A DNA stretch of 64,000 nucleotides from positions 9,548,001-9,612,000 of the forward strand of contig CM060734.1 of NCBI GenBank assembly GCA_030704615.1, written 5' to 3'. Shown piece by piece: positions 43,511-52,915 of the stretch (its first letter is position 1; the number at the start of each line of letters is the position of its first letter). Origin of the DNA: Takakia lepidozioides (Eukaryota > Streptophyta > Takakiopsida > Takakiales > Takakiaceae). Under the pieces are notes generated by a model. That model made no database searches. It was not told the origin of the DNA and worked only from the letters and a program-made list of their open reading frames with translations. Made by a program: the position numbers and the translations under genes.

Positions 43511-44939
43511 GGGGGGGATGTGCCACAACACCTAAGAAAAAACCTGCAACAATGGTAAATCCCTTCTTGCCTGAGCCCACTGAAGATGCAGGTGTATATT
43601 CAATTCCTTAGAAGCCAACACCTCTACAGAAGGATCTTACTAGACATGTCGAAAGGGAATGAAGTGCAGATTGTTGACCGTCTGATAACATCAGATTGCC
43701 ATCTCGAGAAGACGGGGTCTTTGGTGGCTTGCTTGCACACCAGCAGATCACACCAGTACCGCGTTTGGGTATCTGATGTGGAGACTGTGGATGCCTCTCT
43801 GAAGTTTGGGCAGGAACTGTTAGTAGCTGTAATGGGGGATCAGGCAGAAAAATATCCTTTTCTGGGAGCAGGGATGAAGTCACAGTGGTGTAACCTTGTT
43901 CAGGGCAGACTGTACATATCAAATTCTTGTGTTGGCATTAGATGGAGGGTTTGAACTCCTACATATATGAGGTACGGCATACATACACTGTGTTTCCAAA
44001 CAATAGTAGCTTAGATATAACATTATGTGTTTTTGTTACTTCAAAAGGAAGACATGTTAAAATCAAGGTCATCTTTCCTATTTTTGACTAGTCTGCAGAG
44101 TTGGTTAGCAATTGGTTCGTCTAGTCATCGTGTTTAATGTTGGACTACAAGTTGAAGACTTTTTCTTCTCTAGCTAAGTTTAGTGGTGGGAGTATTGATT
44201 TGATGCTAAATTTTCTTTTCAGCCCTGGGGTCTTCTAAGTGACTTCCAGATAGTAACCTCCTCAAGTGGTGGATATCTTCCATGTCAGCAGTGAACTCTG
44301 AATTTGGAAACGGACTTTGAATAGTGATTATATTCATGAATGGTGACCAAGAACCGTTATGAAATCCAGTGAAGGTCGTGTACTAATGTGCTGACCCACC
44401 TTAGACCAGGAGAGGGCTATGGTAATCTTCTCCTCCCCCATCCCTCCCTTGTAGTCTTTCCTAATATGTACCTCTGGGAGCAATGGAGCCTTGACATTGT
44501 ACAGGCATGTAACCCATGCCCAAAGCTCGCTTTTGTTGCTTATTTTCCCATTTGAACAGAATGTTTGAAGTACTTCATGCATCATGATGGTGAACACGAC
44601 TACCGTTGAGCTTGACACATTCCGGGCTTGCGAGTGTGTTGGGTAGACAATGATTAGTTTGTTTTGACTTCCTCCGCTAAACATGAGATACTTGGTAAGG
44701 ATATGAAATGGTATGTAGGTAAGTGATCCTCAATGAGGCCCCACAATTCAGGGTTTAGGAAGACCCACACAAAGTAAGATTTGAAACATGGTTGTATCTA
44801 CAGCATACACCATCACCCTAAGCTTCAACACATGTGGCTGTTCCATTTTGAAGATGATACCATTATGCTGTTGTGCGAGAATGGAGACCTCGTCCATGTC
44901 ATCAGAAAACAATGATGTATTGAGAGTCTCTGGACGAAA
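43511..44939. other. Tubby-like 3' flank and intergenic DNA
   Basis: The first few hundred bases probably hold the 3' UTR of the Tubby-like gene. ORFs at 43586-43954 and 44334-44684 show no domain I know. Confidence 0.4.
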
Positions 44940-45517
44940 GGAGTCATGCTTCACTGGGGAGCTTCGCTGGAACGTTTGTAGATCCACTCAGCATTTGCCA
45001 CACCTTGTGCATTGTAGGTCAGAGAGGCAGAATCCTGTGTGCTCAGTCTAGCCACTAATTTGGCCATGTCCAAGGCCTCCTTCTCAACCATCTCACCTAC
45101 TAGCTTGGGATCCACAAGCTTGAGTAGATCTTCAGGCTCCTCACCCACTTGATTCGCCCAATTCATCATCACAATTTGTTCTGATGGAAGTGAAAAGTCT
45201 AAAACTTTCCGACCGCTCAGGAGTTCGAACAGCACACCTCAGTTATAAAGAATTTATAGTGGCTCTGAACTGATTTGAGTCCCTAAATGGGTTCAACCAC
45301 TGTAGAATTCAGACCACTGAGGGCAAGTATATGTACAATAGCTCCAAGTCTTGTAGTCAGCGGCAAGTCCCTTTCACTCCCTTTTCAATCATGCCTATCC
45401 ATTTAATATAATATTTGATCATCTATACTACTGGTAAACTTTGAAAAAGTTCAATGACACTGATCTAGCTCCTCAAAACTGCTCATGCACATGTTGTGCA
45501 AGCAGCGAATTTTTTTT

Positions 45518-45880
45518 TGTTGGAATAAGCAGCTCCATATTCAACGAATCTACAACTTGACTAAGATAGACACATTAAAAGTAACTCTCAGTTTGGAGAT
45601 GCTTTTAAAGGAAAAAGGAAGTCCATTGTGGGACTACTTTGTATATATGGAAAAAAGTAAGTCCATTTATGGGACTACTTTGTATATAGAAAAAGTAGGC
45701 TTAAAAAGGGCAGGTCCTTATAGACTGCTTTTAGCCTAGCTAGAACTACATAAGAAGCTTGGGGGTGAACCACAAAGTAGTTGTTTTATGACACACTCTT
45801 GATTGTGGTGGTTCTAAGGTTGGGTGGTGAGCTTCTATACACAAAGCATTGTTCACAGGTCCCAGGCTTGTTTTTCAACA
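45518..45880 (+). repeat. Copia 5' LTR
   Basis: 363 bp, TG...CA ends, near-identical to 48013-48375 with small indels in the GAAAAAGTA region. Confidence 0.92.
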
Positions 45881-45892
45881 TGGTATCAGAGC
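45881..45892 (+). other. Copia primer-binding site
   Basis: TGGTATCAGAGC directly after the LTR, complementary to initiator methionine tRNA. Confidence 0.9.
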
Positions 45893-46130
45893 TTTTGGTT
45901 TGGCTTTGTGTGGTGTTCTTGTAGGAACATCGGTTTGGCTGTGTACTGGTGTTCTTGCAGGGAACATCCATCTTTTGCTGTGTACGTGGTGTTCTTGCAG
46001 GGAACATCCATTTTGGCTGTGTATGTGGTGTTCTTGCAGGGAACATCCATTTGGCTGTGTATGTGGTGTTCTTGCAGGGAACATCCATTTGGCTGTGTAT
46101 GTGGTGTTCTTGCAGGGAACATCGGTTTGT
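45893..46130 (+). repeat. Tandem repeat of about 38 bp in the copia leader
   Basis: Six units, each containing GTGGTGTTCTTGCAGGGAAC followed by ATCCATTT and GGCTGTGT, between the primer site and gag. Three central units are nearly identical. Cys/Leu-rich or Gln/His-rich ORFs on either strand here are translations of the repeat. Confidence 0.85.
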
Positions 46131-46322
46131 CTTGTCTGTGTGTGTGTTTTTTGTGTGTAAGATCTTGTACAGGACTATACAGATCTGCATCAAGATTTCC
46201 AACACGATAAACACAAACAACACTTGAGATGAGTTATAGTGGTTGATTGATATTGTGTACAAATTTTTTTTTTTTTATCGTTCTGTGTGCTTTGAGTTTA
46301 CAGTCAGGGCATACAAAGAGAT

Positions 46323-46460
46323 ATGATTCCTTCTATGAGTTCTCAATCTATCGAGAAGCTGACAGGTTTGGAAAACTATCAAACATGGATGAGGGTTGTT
46401 CTTAACGAGAAAAACTTGTGGGATATCGTATCTAGAAGTGAGAAACGACCATCGCGGTAG
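46323..46460 (+). pseudogene. Copia gag, N-terminal fragment
   Basis: MIPSMSSQSIEKLTGLENYQ then TWMRVVLNEKNLWDIV, the usual copia Gag opening, ending at an in-frame TAG. The rest of gag to about 46590 is fragmentary. Confidence 0.75.
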
Positions 46461-46599
46461 CGGTCAAAGGACGTACATGCAATAGAGGGAGCGTTATTTC
46501 TGTTCAAGAAGAAACTGGTGCAATTTTTGCACAAGGTAAACTCGGAGGAAGACTATATGTATTTGCTGGAAATGTATGGTCGCCGAATGTTTATGTAGC

Positions 46600-47240
46600 A
46601 GAATCCAGTTGGAGCAAAGCTGATCTATGGCATCAACGGCTTGGTCATATTGGAGTGCAAAATTTGCAGCTGATGGCCAATTCTAAATTTGTGAACAATT
46701 TGGATATCACACGAGATGTCAGTTGATGTTTTGTGAATGATGTGCTTACGGAAAACACCATCGTCAAAATTTTCCAACTACAGGAGGTAATCGTGCCACT
46801 ACCTTACTCGAGTTGGTTCATTCTGATATATGTGGACCCATGCCAACACCTTCCATTGGAGGAGGCAAATACTTCGGTACTTTTATTGATGATTTCTCAA
46901 GAAAGACTTTTATCTATATTTTGAAACAAAAATCAGACATCTTTGAGAGTTATCGATCTATGATCCCATCAAACAATATGTTTTCAATAGTCGAGATGTT
47001 ATCTTCAATAAAACTCAAGGAACTCTTGAAGATGAATCAGATTCAGGTACTGATGTGCGTACTGATGAGCTTGAGGCTGAACCAATTAATTTGGGAGGAG
47101 GAACATCTAATGTTCCAGTTGAGGTATTTGAAGGTAAGTTATCACATCTCAATGGTCAAGATGATGAGATTTCAGATGACAGATTGTAAACCTGTTTTTA
47201 CACCTATGGTACAGAACAAAAGACTTTCCAAAATATGAGC
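46600..47240 (+). pseudogene. Copia integrase fragment
   Basis: DLWHQRLGHIGVQNLQLMA is the GAG-pre-integrase segment. LVHSDICGPMPTPSIGGG and TFIDDFSRKTFIYILKQKSD are the first part of the core with two catalytic-region acids. A large deletion follows, and RT is reduced to DCKPVFTPM near 47190. Confidence 0.8.
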
Positions 47241-47257
47241 CCACAGACTTTTGAGGG

Positions 47258-47993
47258 TTGGGAAAAGATGAGAGATCTATTCCGTATCAGAGTGTTGTGG
47301 GGTGCCTCATGTACGCAATGGTTGGTGCACGGTCTGAAAGTGCCGTTGCTATTGGAGCAGTATGTCAGTTCATGGCCAATCCTAGTTTAGAGCACTGGAT
47401 TGAGGTGAAACAGTTATTTCGTTACCTGAAGGGAACCCTTGATCACAGTCTTAGCTTCAGAAGGAGCTCGAGTTTGGGGTTGTATAACCTAACTTAGTCA
47501 GAAAGATCGAGAGGATCTAACTTTGGTTGGTTTCAGCGATGCTAACTATGCAGGATGTATTGATACACGCTGGTCTATAACCAGGTATACATTCATTTTG
47601 GCCAATGGTTCCATTAGTTGGAACAGTAAGAAACAACCAACTGTTGCATTATCAACAAATGAGGCTGAGTATATGGCTGCAACAGCAAAAGAGGCGATTT
47701 GGCTTCAGAAGTTATTGAAGGAAATTGGCTATCCACAGGAAGGTCCAACAACTCTTCAAGAGGACAATCAGAGTTGTAGTTCACTTCTGAAAAATCCAAC
47801 TTATCATGCGCGTACAAAGCATATTGATGTGAGGCATCATTTTGTTCGTGATAAGGTTGAGGATGGCGAAATTAAGTTAATATTTTGTAGTAGTGAAAAT
47901 ATGGTAGCCGATGTGCTCACCAAGGGACTTCCTCGTGATAAGCACGATCGCTTCAAAACTATGATGAGATTAGTTAAGGTTGAGATTGCTTGA
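47258..47993 (+). pseudogene. Copia RT tail and RNase H
   Basis: PYQSVVGCLMYAMVGARSE and FRYLKGTLDHSL end the RT region; after a frameshift or stop near 47497, an open frame (47523-47993) gives RNase H: GFSDANYAGCIDTRWSITRY, ALSTNEAEYMAATAKEAIWL and HARTKHIDVRHHFVRDKV, with the DANY Asp, the TNEAEY Glu and the later His region. It ends just before the right LTR, with only a weak purine run (GAGATGGAG) as polypurine tract. Confidence 0.9.
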
Positions 47994-48012
47994 TTATCTC
48001 GCTGAGATGGAG

Positions 48013-48375
48013 TGTTGGAATAAGCAGCTCCATATTCAACGAATCTACAACTTGACTAAGATAGACACATTAAAAGTAACTCTCAGTTTGGAGATGCTTT
48101 TAAAGGAAAAAGGAAGTCCATTGTGGGACTACTTTGTATATATGGAGAAAAAATAAGTCCATGTATGGGACTACTTTGTATATAGAAAAAGTAGGCTTAA
48201 AAAGGCAGGTCCTTATAGACTGCTTTTAGCTTAGCTAGAACTATATAAGAAGCTTGGGGGTGAACCACAGAGTAGTTGTTTTATGACACACTCTTGATTG
48301 TGGTGGTTCTAAGGTTGGGTGGTGAGCTTCTATAAAAAAAGCATTGTTCACACGTCCCAGGCTTGTTTTTCAACA
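48013..48375 (+). repeat. Copia 3' LTR
   Basis: TGTTGGAATA at 48013 to TTTTTCAACA at 48375; see the 5' LTR. Confidence 0.92.
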
Positions 48376-49260
48376 AATTTAAGCCAGTATGTGAGGCTCT
48401 ACCTGGTGCCAGGTAGCCCACCGTCCCCTGTATGTTAGTTTGTGGAGATGTGTGAAACCATGTCATCGCACACAAGCCTTGAAAGTCCGAAATCAGCAAT
48501 GCGTGGATTGTAGTTGGCATCCAAGAGGATGTTTCCAAGCTTCATATCACAATGAATAATCCGGTGCTTCAACTCATGATGCGAATATGCAAGGCCACAC
48601 GCCGTTCCAATGGTGATGTTGCGACGCGATTCCCATTCTTCATTCCTATGCAAAAGATCTGACAAGCTTCCATTGGCCATCTATTCGCACACCAAAACTG
48701 GGAGCTCGGTATCAATGCAGCAACCCCATAACATGAGCAAGTTGCGATGTTGCACAGAGCTAACTTGGATTGTCATCTCCCTCTAGAAGGAGACTTTACC
48801 TTGATGGCACTTTTGGGTGAGTTGCTTGATGGCTACAACACATTTGTCTCTCAGCACCACTCGATATACCGTACCAAACCCTCCTTGGCATCACTAAAAT
48901 CATTTGTAGCATCTTGGAAGTAGAAAGCAGACCGATTGAAGTCCTCTAAAAGAAGACCGTCAGGGTCCGCTTGTGCACCACCAAATTCGGATCCTTTGTG
49001 ACCTTCTCTCTTCCTGATACAATCCCCTATAAGCAGCGACAGAGGAGCGCCAGAGACAGCACCCACTGGAATCACCCAAAAAAATCCATGCTGAGGCAAA
49101 TTGAGAGATTGAGCAAGTCCACACACACAAAAGAAGGTCTGACAGCAGTAGTTTGCGTGCACCAAAAACTTGGTCCAACTCTGCCAATTGCTTTTGCACT
49201 CCCTGACACCACCCTCCCCACTGCATTGCTCTTTTTCAACGGCGCTATTTTCCATGGACA

Positions 49261-49661
49261 CTGGTGATTGACTCTTGGTGATGATCTTTGAGGGGCATTT
49301 TGCTCTTATATTTTTACCTCTTTAAATGTTAAACTATGTACTGCGAGGCTAACTCCGTTACTCCCCCTAAGCGCCCGCGAGGCCTGAAACGGGCTGTTTT
49401 GGTTTTGGACGGGCTGTACAAGATGCAGATATCGGTCGATTTGAGTGTTTTTTGGTGTTGCAAAAGGCCCTCCGCGTCAGCTAGGGGCATGCAAAAGGGA
49501 TTCGGCTTATTCAATTTTAGCCGTGAGATCTCAGGGTTTGAGTGGCAGGGGGTCGGCGGTTGCCTTCCTCCCGCGTTTTTTTTTTTGCTTCCTCTATTGC
49601 TCAGGTCGTAGCAGGGAGCCGTTGGGAAACTACCCCCTGTGCTTTGACTACCCACCATGGG
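49261..49661. other. Intergenic DNA before the 13.4-kb MULE
   Basis: No domain is seen in the ORFs. The last 11 bases (CCCACCATGGG, 49651-49661) are repeated at 63077-63087 and are the candidate left target-site duplication. Confidence 0.5.
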
Positions 49662-49665
49662 GGCT

Positions 49666-49720
49666 GCTATTTCATGAGCGGCATGAGCATGAGCGGGAAA
49701 AAAAAAAACATGAGCGGACC
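49666..49720 (+). repeat. Left terminal inverted repeat of MULE copy 1
   Basis: GCTATTTCATGAGC, then CATGAGCATGAGCGGG, an A-run and CATGAGCGG. Compared with the other tips, the outermost GAGGTT is altered to GGCT. Confidence 0.7.
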
Positions 49721-51303
49721 ATTGTGTGTCCACGGAAATAGGGTTAGGAGGCACGGAAATAGGGTCATATGAAGTTGGAATTTGGCACTAGTGGACTCGT
49801 CATAGCAATGAAATGCAACATTTTATTGCAAATTTTGTGGCAAGCCACATCTATACAAGTGTGTCCTAACAGTCATAGCCGGAATGGGCACTACTCTCTT
49901 ACACCCTCCGAGGAACTTGCCCCACCTTCCTCCTCATCCCCCTCATCCCCCCCATCCTCTGAGCTATGAGATGCATCAGTTCCACTATGCCTCTCAAAAA
50001 TACCGTCCTCTCCTTGGGGGACTGTCCACCTCACCTCCTGGGAATATTCTGCCTCTTCACCCCCACTTTCCTCAGCAGAATCCAAGACAAATCTACGAGC
50101 CTGACGGGCTCTAATAGCTGTTGCCTCCTCCCTCATCTTCATTTTCTTGAGGTTTGCCCCGTCTAAAATCTGCTGTACACGACTAGGTTCGGAAGACCTC
50201 CTAATTGACACCGAAGCAAGTCGGGCAGCATAAGTAGGAAGGATGTAGTCCCTTTCTGGACTCGGCATGAAATCCCCCCTGGCAAAAAAAGGCACGTTCC
50301 TCCTGCCCATAAACTGCGGTGTAGACGTCCCTCCTGCAGTACTTGACATCCTACAGTAAGAACAAATCCACTTCAAGAATGTCAATACCAGCAGAAGCAC
50401 AAAGGGTCTTTCAATGAAATAAGAGAGCGAAGGGAGGTGCCTCACGAAATCAGGAGGCAACTTACAATGCGACCACTCACTCGTAAACCGGGGGCTCCTC
50501 GGCCTCGATCCTAACTTGTACCTCCCCCTGCTCCTTGTCGGATTCTTCCTCATCCTCCGAGGATGTCTCTTCCTCTTTCGGCAGACGTTCAGCCGCTGCA
50601 AGTTCGGAGTTGTGGAGGGCAGTATCTGGCTCGAAGGCGAAGACATGCCTGTCGGACAACGTCCCTGCCCACATTGAAGCACCTGATGGACAAAGCGGGC
50701 AGTTAGTAGCATGCGGCATGCAATTGCAATCGGGCCAGGGGACAAACTGTGCACGTGAAGGCTTACCCGTGCCGCATGTGAGGTCAAGAATCCGCCCTTG
50801 GACATCCGAGCACGTCTCCATGAGGGTTTGGATGAAAGCAGGGCTCTGGGTCCGGCTGTACCGCCACGGTTTGCCTATCTTTGTGTCCTTCGGCATACTG
50901 GAGTGGGGCACATAGTTGTAGAGGACATCGTAGGTAACAGGGTCCACAGCGGCATCAACAAGACGACCGTCGTTGCGGAATTTGAACGTAGACCCTCTCT
51001 TCACAAAACAATATGCCTCAACCACCAATGTCTGCACATCCAACAAAAGAGGGATCAACTCCAGGAGGACCGGGGTGACACTTTTCGGTGTCCACCTTGC
51101 CACAACATTGTCTGTGGTCTTCCCTCTTGTGGCAAGGACCACAATACATCCACCGTCATCCAGGAGCATCCCCGCCAGCCCAAACCCGGCTCTCCAGTAG
51201 TCCTCAGTAAACCTGTTCCGGGTGGGCACACCATCCAGGCCCTCCAGCAGCTCCCCATCTGGAATATCGAGGAGAATCATATCGCAGGCTCTCTCCACCT
51301 CAA

Positions 51304-51329
51304 CCCCCCCCCCCCCCCCCCCCCCCCCC
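51304..51329. repeat. 26-bp C homopolymer inside the methyltransferase-like gene
   Basis: The run falls between TAMSTDCKSTR and VERACDMILL in the coding direction and throws the frame. It may be a slippage expansion or an assembly miscount. Confidence 0.85.
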
Positions 51330-52224
51330 GAGTGCTCTTGCAATCCGTGCTCATAGCCGTGAAGAATTCCATCATGGATTCGAAACCAGGGTTGTCTTTA
51401 GGCTCTGTACTGGGAGCCCTCTTCTTGGCTTTCCCCTTTAGCTCCTCCACATACTTGCTGTATGCCACCTTCTTCGCCCTGGCAGCCAGAGCGTCAAGGA
51501 AGCTCTCATTGACACATTGGATGATGGTTGGGGGTTCTAGCTTTGGCCTCTGCGGAAACGTCACCGCCGAATACCGCCGTGTAGGCTCGCCCTCAAATGC
51601 CAACTTCTTGGCAAAGCAAATCCCAGTCCGAACTGACTTGGGAACCCGGACGACCGGTGACTTAGTAGCAGTAGCAGCAGTCGCAGGACCTTGCACAAAG
51701 TCGTCGTCGGAGTCACTCCCTTGGGGCCCCTCCTGCGCCTCCTCTGGTGCCCCAGTGGTTTTCTGTTTTTTGGGGGTTACTGTACTCCCCTATTTCCGTG
51801 TCCTTTTCTTTTGACCTTTATTCTTCTCATTCAATTTCTCCTGAATACCTGCCTAAGCAAGCTCTGTCGCTTTCCTGGACTTGGCAAGCGCTTTCGCCTC
51901 CTTTGGACCCAGTGGAGGCAGCGGAGCCCGGTTTCGTCGGGCCTCCGCATCCAGCTTCAATTGAAACTCGGATGAGTCGAGCGAGCCGGGCGGAAGGTCC
52001 ACATACCAAGGGCAGTCGCGCAAATGTTCCAGATGCCACTCCTTCACGATAACGTCAGTGTACATGGAGTCAGCCCCAGGGTTCCTCCATGCGAGGAAGA
52101 ATGGCGGCTCGAAGGACAGATGACCTTTCTCCAAAAGGGAGAACTTGCAGTACCTACATTCAAGAAACACACACAGAATGAGGTCCCGGGAACAAGGTAA
52201 ATTTTAGGGAATGAAACTGCAAAA

Positions 52225-52915
52225 CAGACGCGAAAAATGGCGCCGAATTTCCAGTTTCGGTGCCAGCCACCCTAGGGACTGAGCCATTTTTGGGGCCCTG
52301 AACTGGAAATTCGGCGCCATTTTCCCAGATTAGGGCCGAAAAATGGCTAAGTCCCAGAATTGACTGGGGCCGCAACTGGAAAAATGGCGCCAAATTTCCA
52401 GTTTCGGTGCCAGCCACCCCAGGGACTTAGCCATTTTCGGGCCCTAAATTGGAAATTCGGCACCATTTTCCCAGATTGGGGCTGAAAATGGCTAAGTCCT
52501 AGAACTGACTGGGGCCGGAACTGGAAAAATGGTGCCGAATTTGCGGTTTCGGTGCCAGCCACCCAAGGGACTTAGCCATTTTCGGGGCCCTAAACTGGAA
52601 ATTCGGCGCCATTTTCCCAGGTTGGGGCCGAAAATGGCTAAGTCCCAGAACTAATTGTGGCCGGAACTGGAAAAATGGCGCCGAATTTCCAGTTTCGGTG
52701 CCAGACACCCCAATGACTTAGCCATTTTCGGGGCCCTGAATTGGAAATGCGGCGCCATTTTCCCATGTTGGGGCCGAGAATGGCTAAGTCCCAGATCTGA
52801 CTGGGCCTGCAACTGGAAAAATGGCGCCGAATTTCCAGACTGAGTGCCAGCCACCCCCTGGACAGCCATCCCCCAGGGCCTGAATCCGGAAATTCGGCAC
52901 CATTTTTCCAAGGAC
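52225..52915. repeat. 146-bp tandem array with alternating GGCGCC motifs, intronic
   Basis: About 4.7 units. AATGGCGCCGAATTTCCAG occurs with cores at 52239, 52386, 52532 (GGTGCC), 52677 and 52823. Its inverse GGAAATTCGGCGCCATTTTC occurs at 52313, 52459 (GGCACC), 52605, 52751 and 52896 (GGCACC). Each series has a 145-147 bp period and the two alternate about every 73 bp. The array lies in the intron between the exon ending near 53008 and the one starting near 52157. Confidence 0.9.

Larger units (their letters stand above)
45518..48375 (+). mobile_element. Ty1/copia element in a kinase intron, internally deleted
   Basis: LTRs at 45518-45880 and 48013-48375, both 363 bp, begin TGTTGGAATA and end TTTTTCAACA. 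The primer site follows the left LTR. It inserted on the plus strand, opposite to the kinase. AATTT follows the right LTR (48376-48380) and AATTT plus further Ts precede the left LTR (45508-45517), consistent with a 5-bp duplication blurred by poly-T slippage. At 2.86 kb it is far shorter than a complete copia element; gag, integrase and RT are only partly present. Confidence 0.9.
44940..49260 (-). pseudogene. Receptor-like protein kinase pseudogene, split by a copia element
   Basis: Minus-strand order: a juxtamembrane part with a hydrophobic stretch (FFWVIPVGAVSGAPLSLLIG, 49020-49080), DATNDFSDAKE, the Gly loop (FGTVYRVVL), CVVAIKQL (catalytic Lys), MANGSLSDLL, RIIHCDMKLGNILLD (catalytic loop), IADFGLSRLV, GTVGYLAP, then after an intron VLFELLSGRKVLDF and the RPTM-like end near 44990. 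Defects: a missing base in the Gly loop, TAG at 48783-48785 and 48681-48683, a frameshift before GTVGYLAP, and a lost base with TGA at the RPTM site. The exon between GTVGYLAP and VLFELL (usually carrying DVYSFG) is not found. The ectodomain lies outside or is lost, so the subfamily is open. Confidence 0.88.

Noticed and set aside
43586-43954. Separate gene after the Tubby-like CDS
   Set aside because: No domain, no splice logic; most likely 3' UTR sequence.
45786-46262. Cys/His/Gln-rich ORFs on both strands
   Set aside because: Translations of the 38-bp tandem repeat in the copia leader.
50798-51814. Plus-strand ORF of 338 codons
   Set aside because: Antisense shadow of the methyltransferase-like exons; it includes the poly-C translation and no domain.
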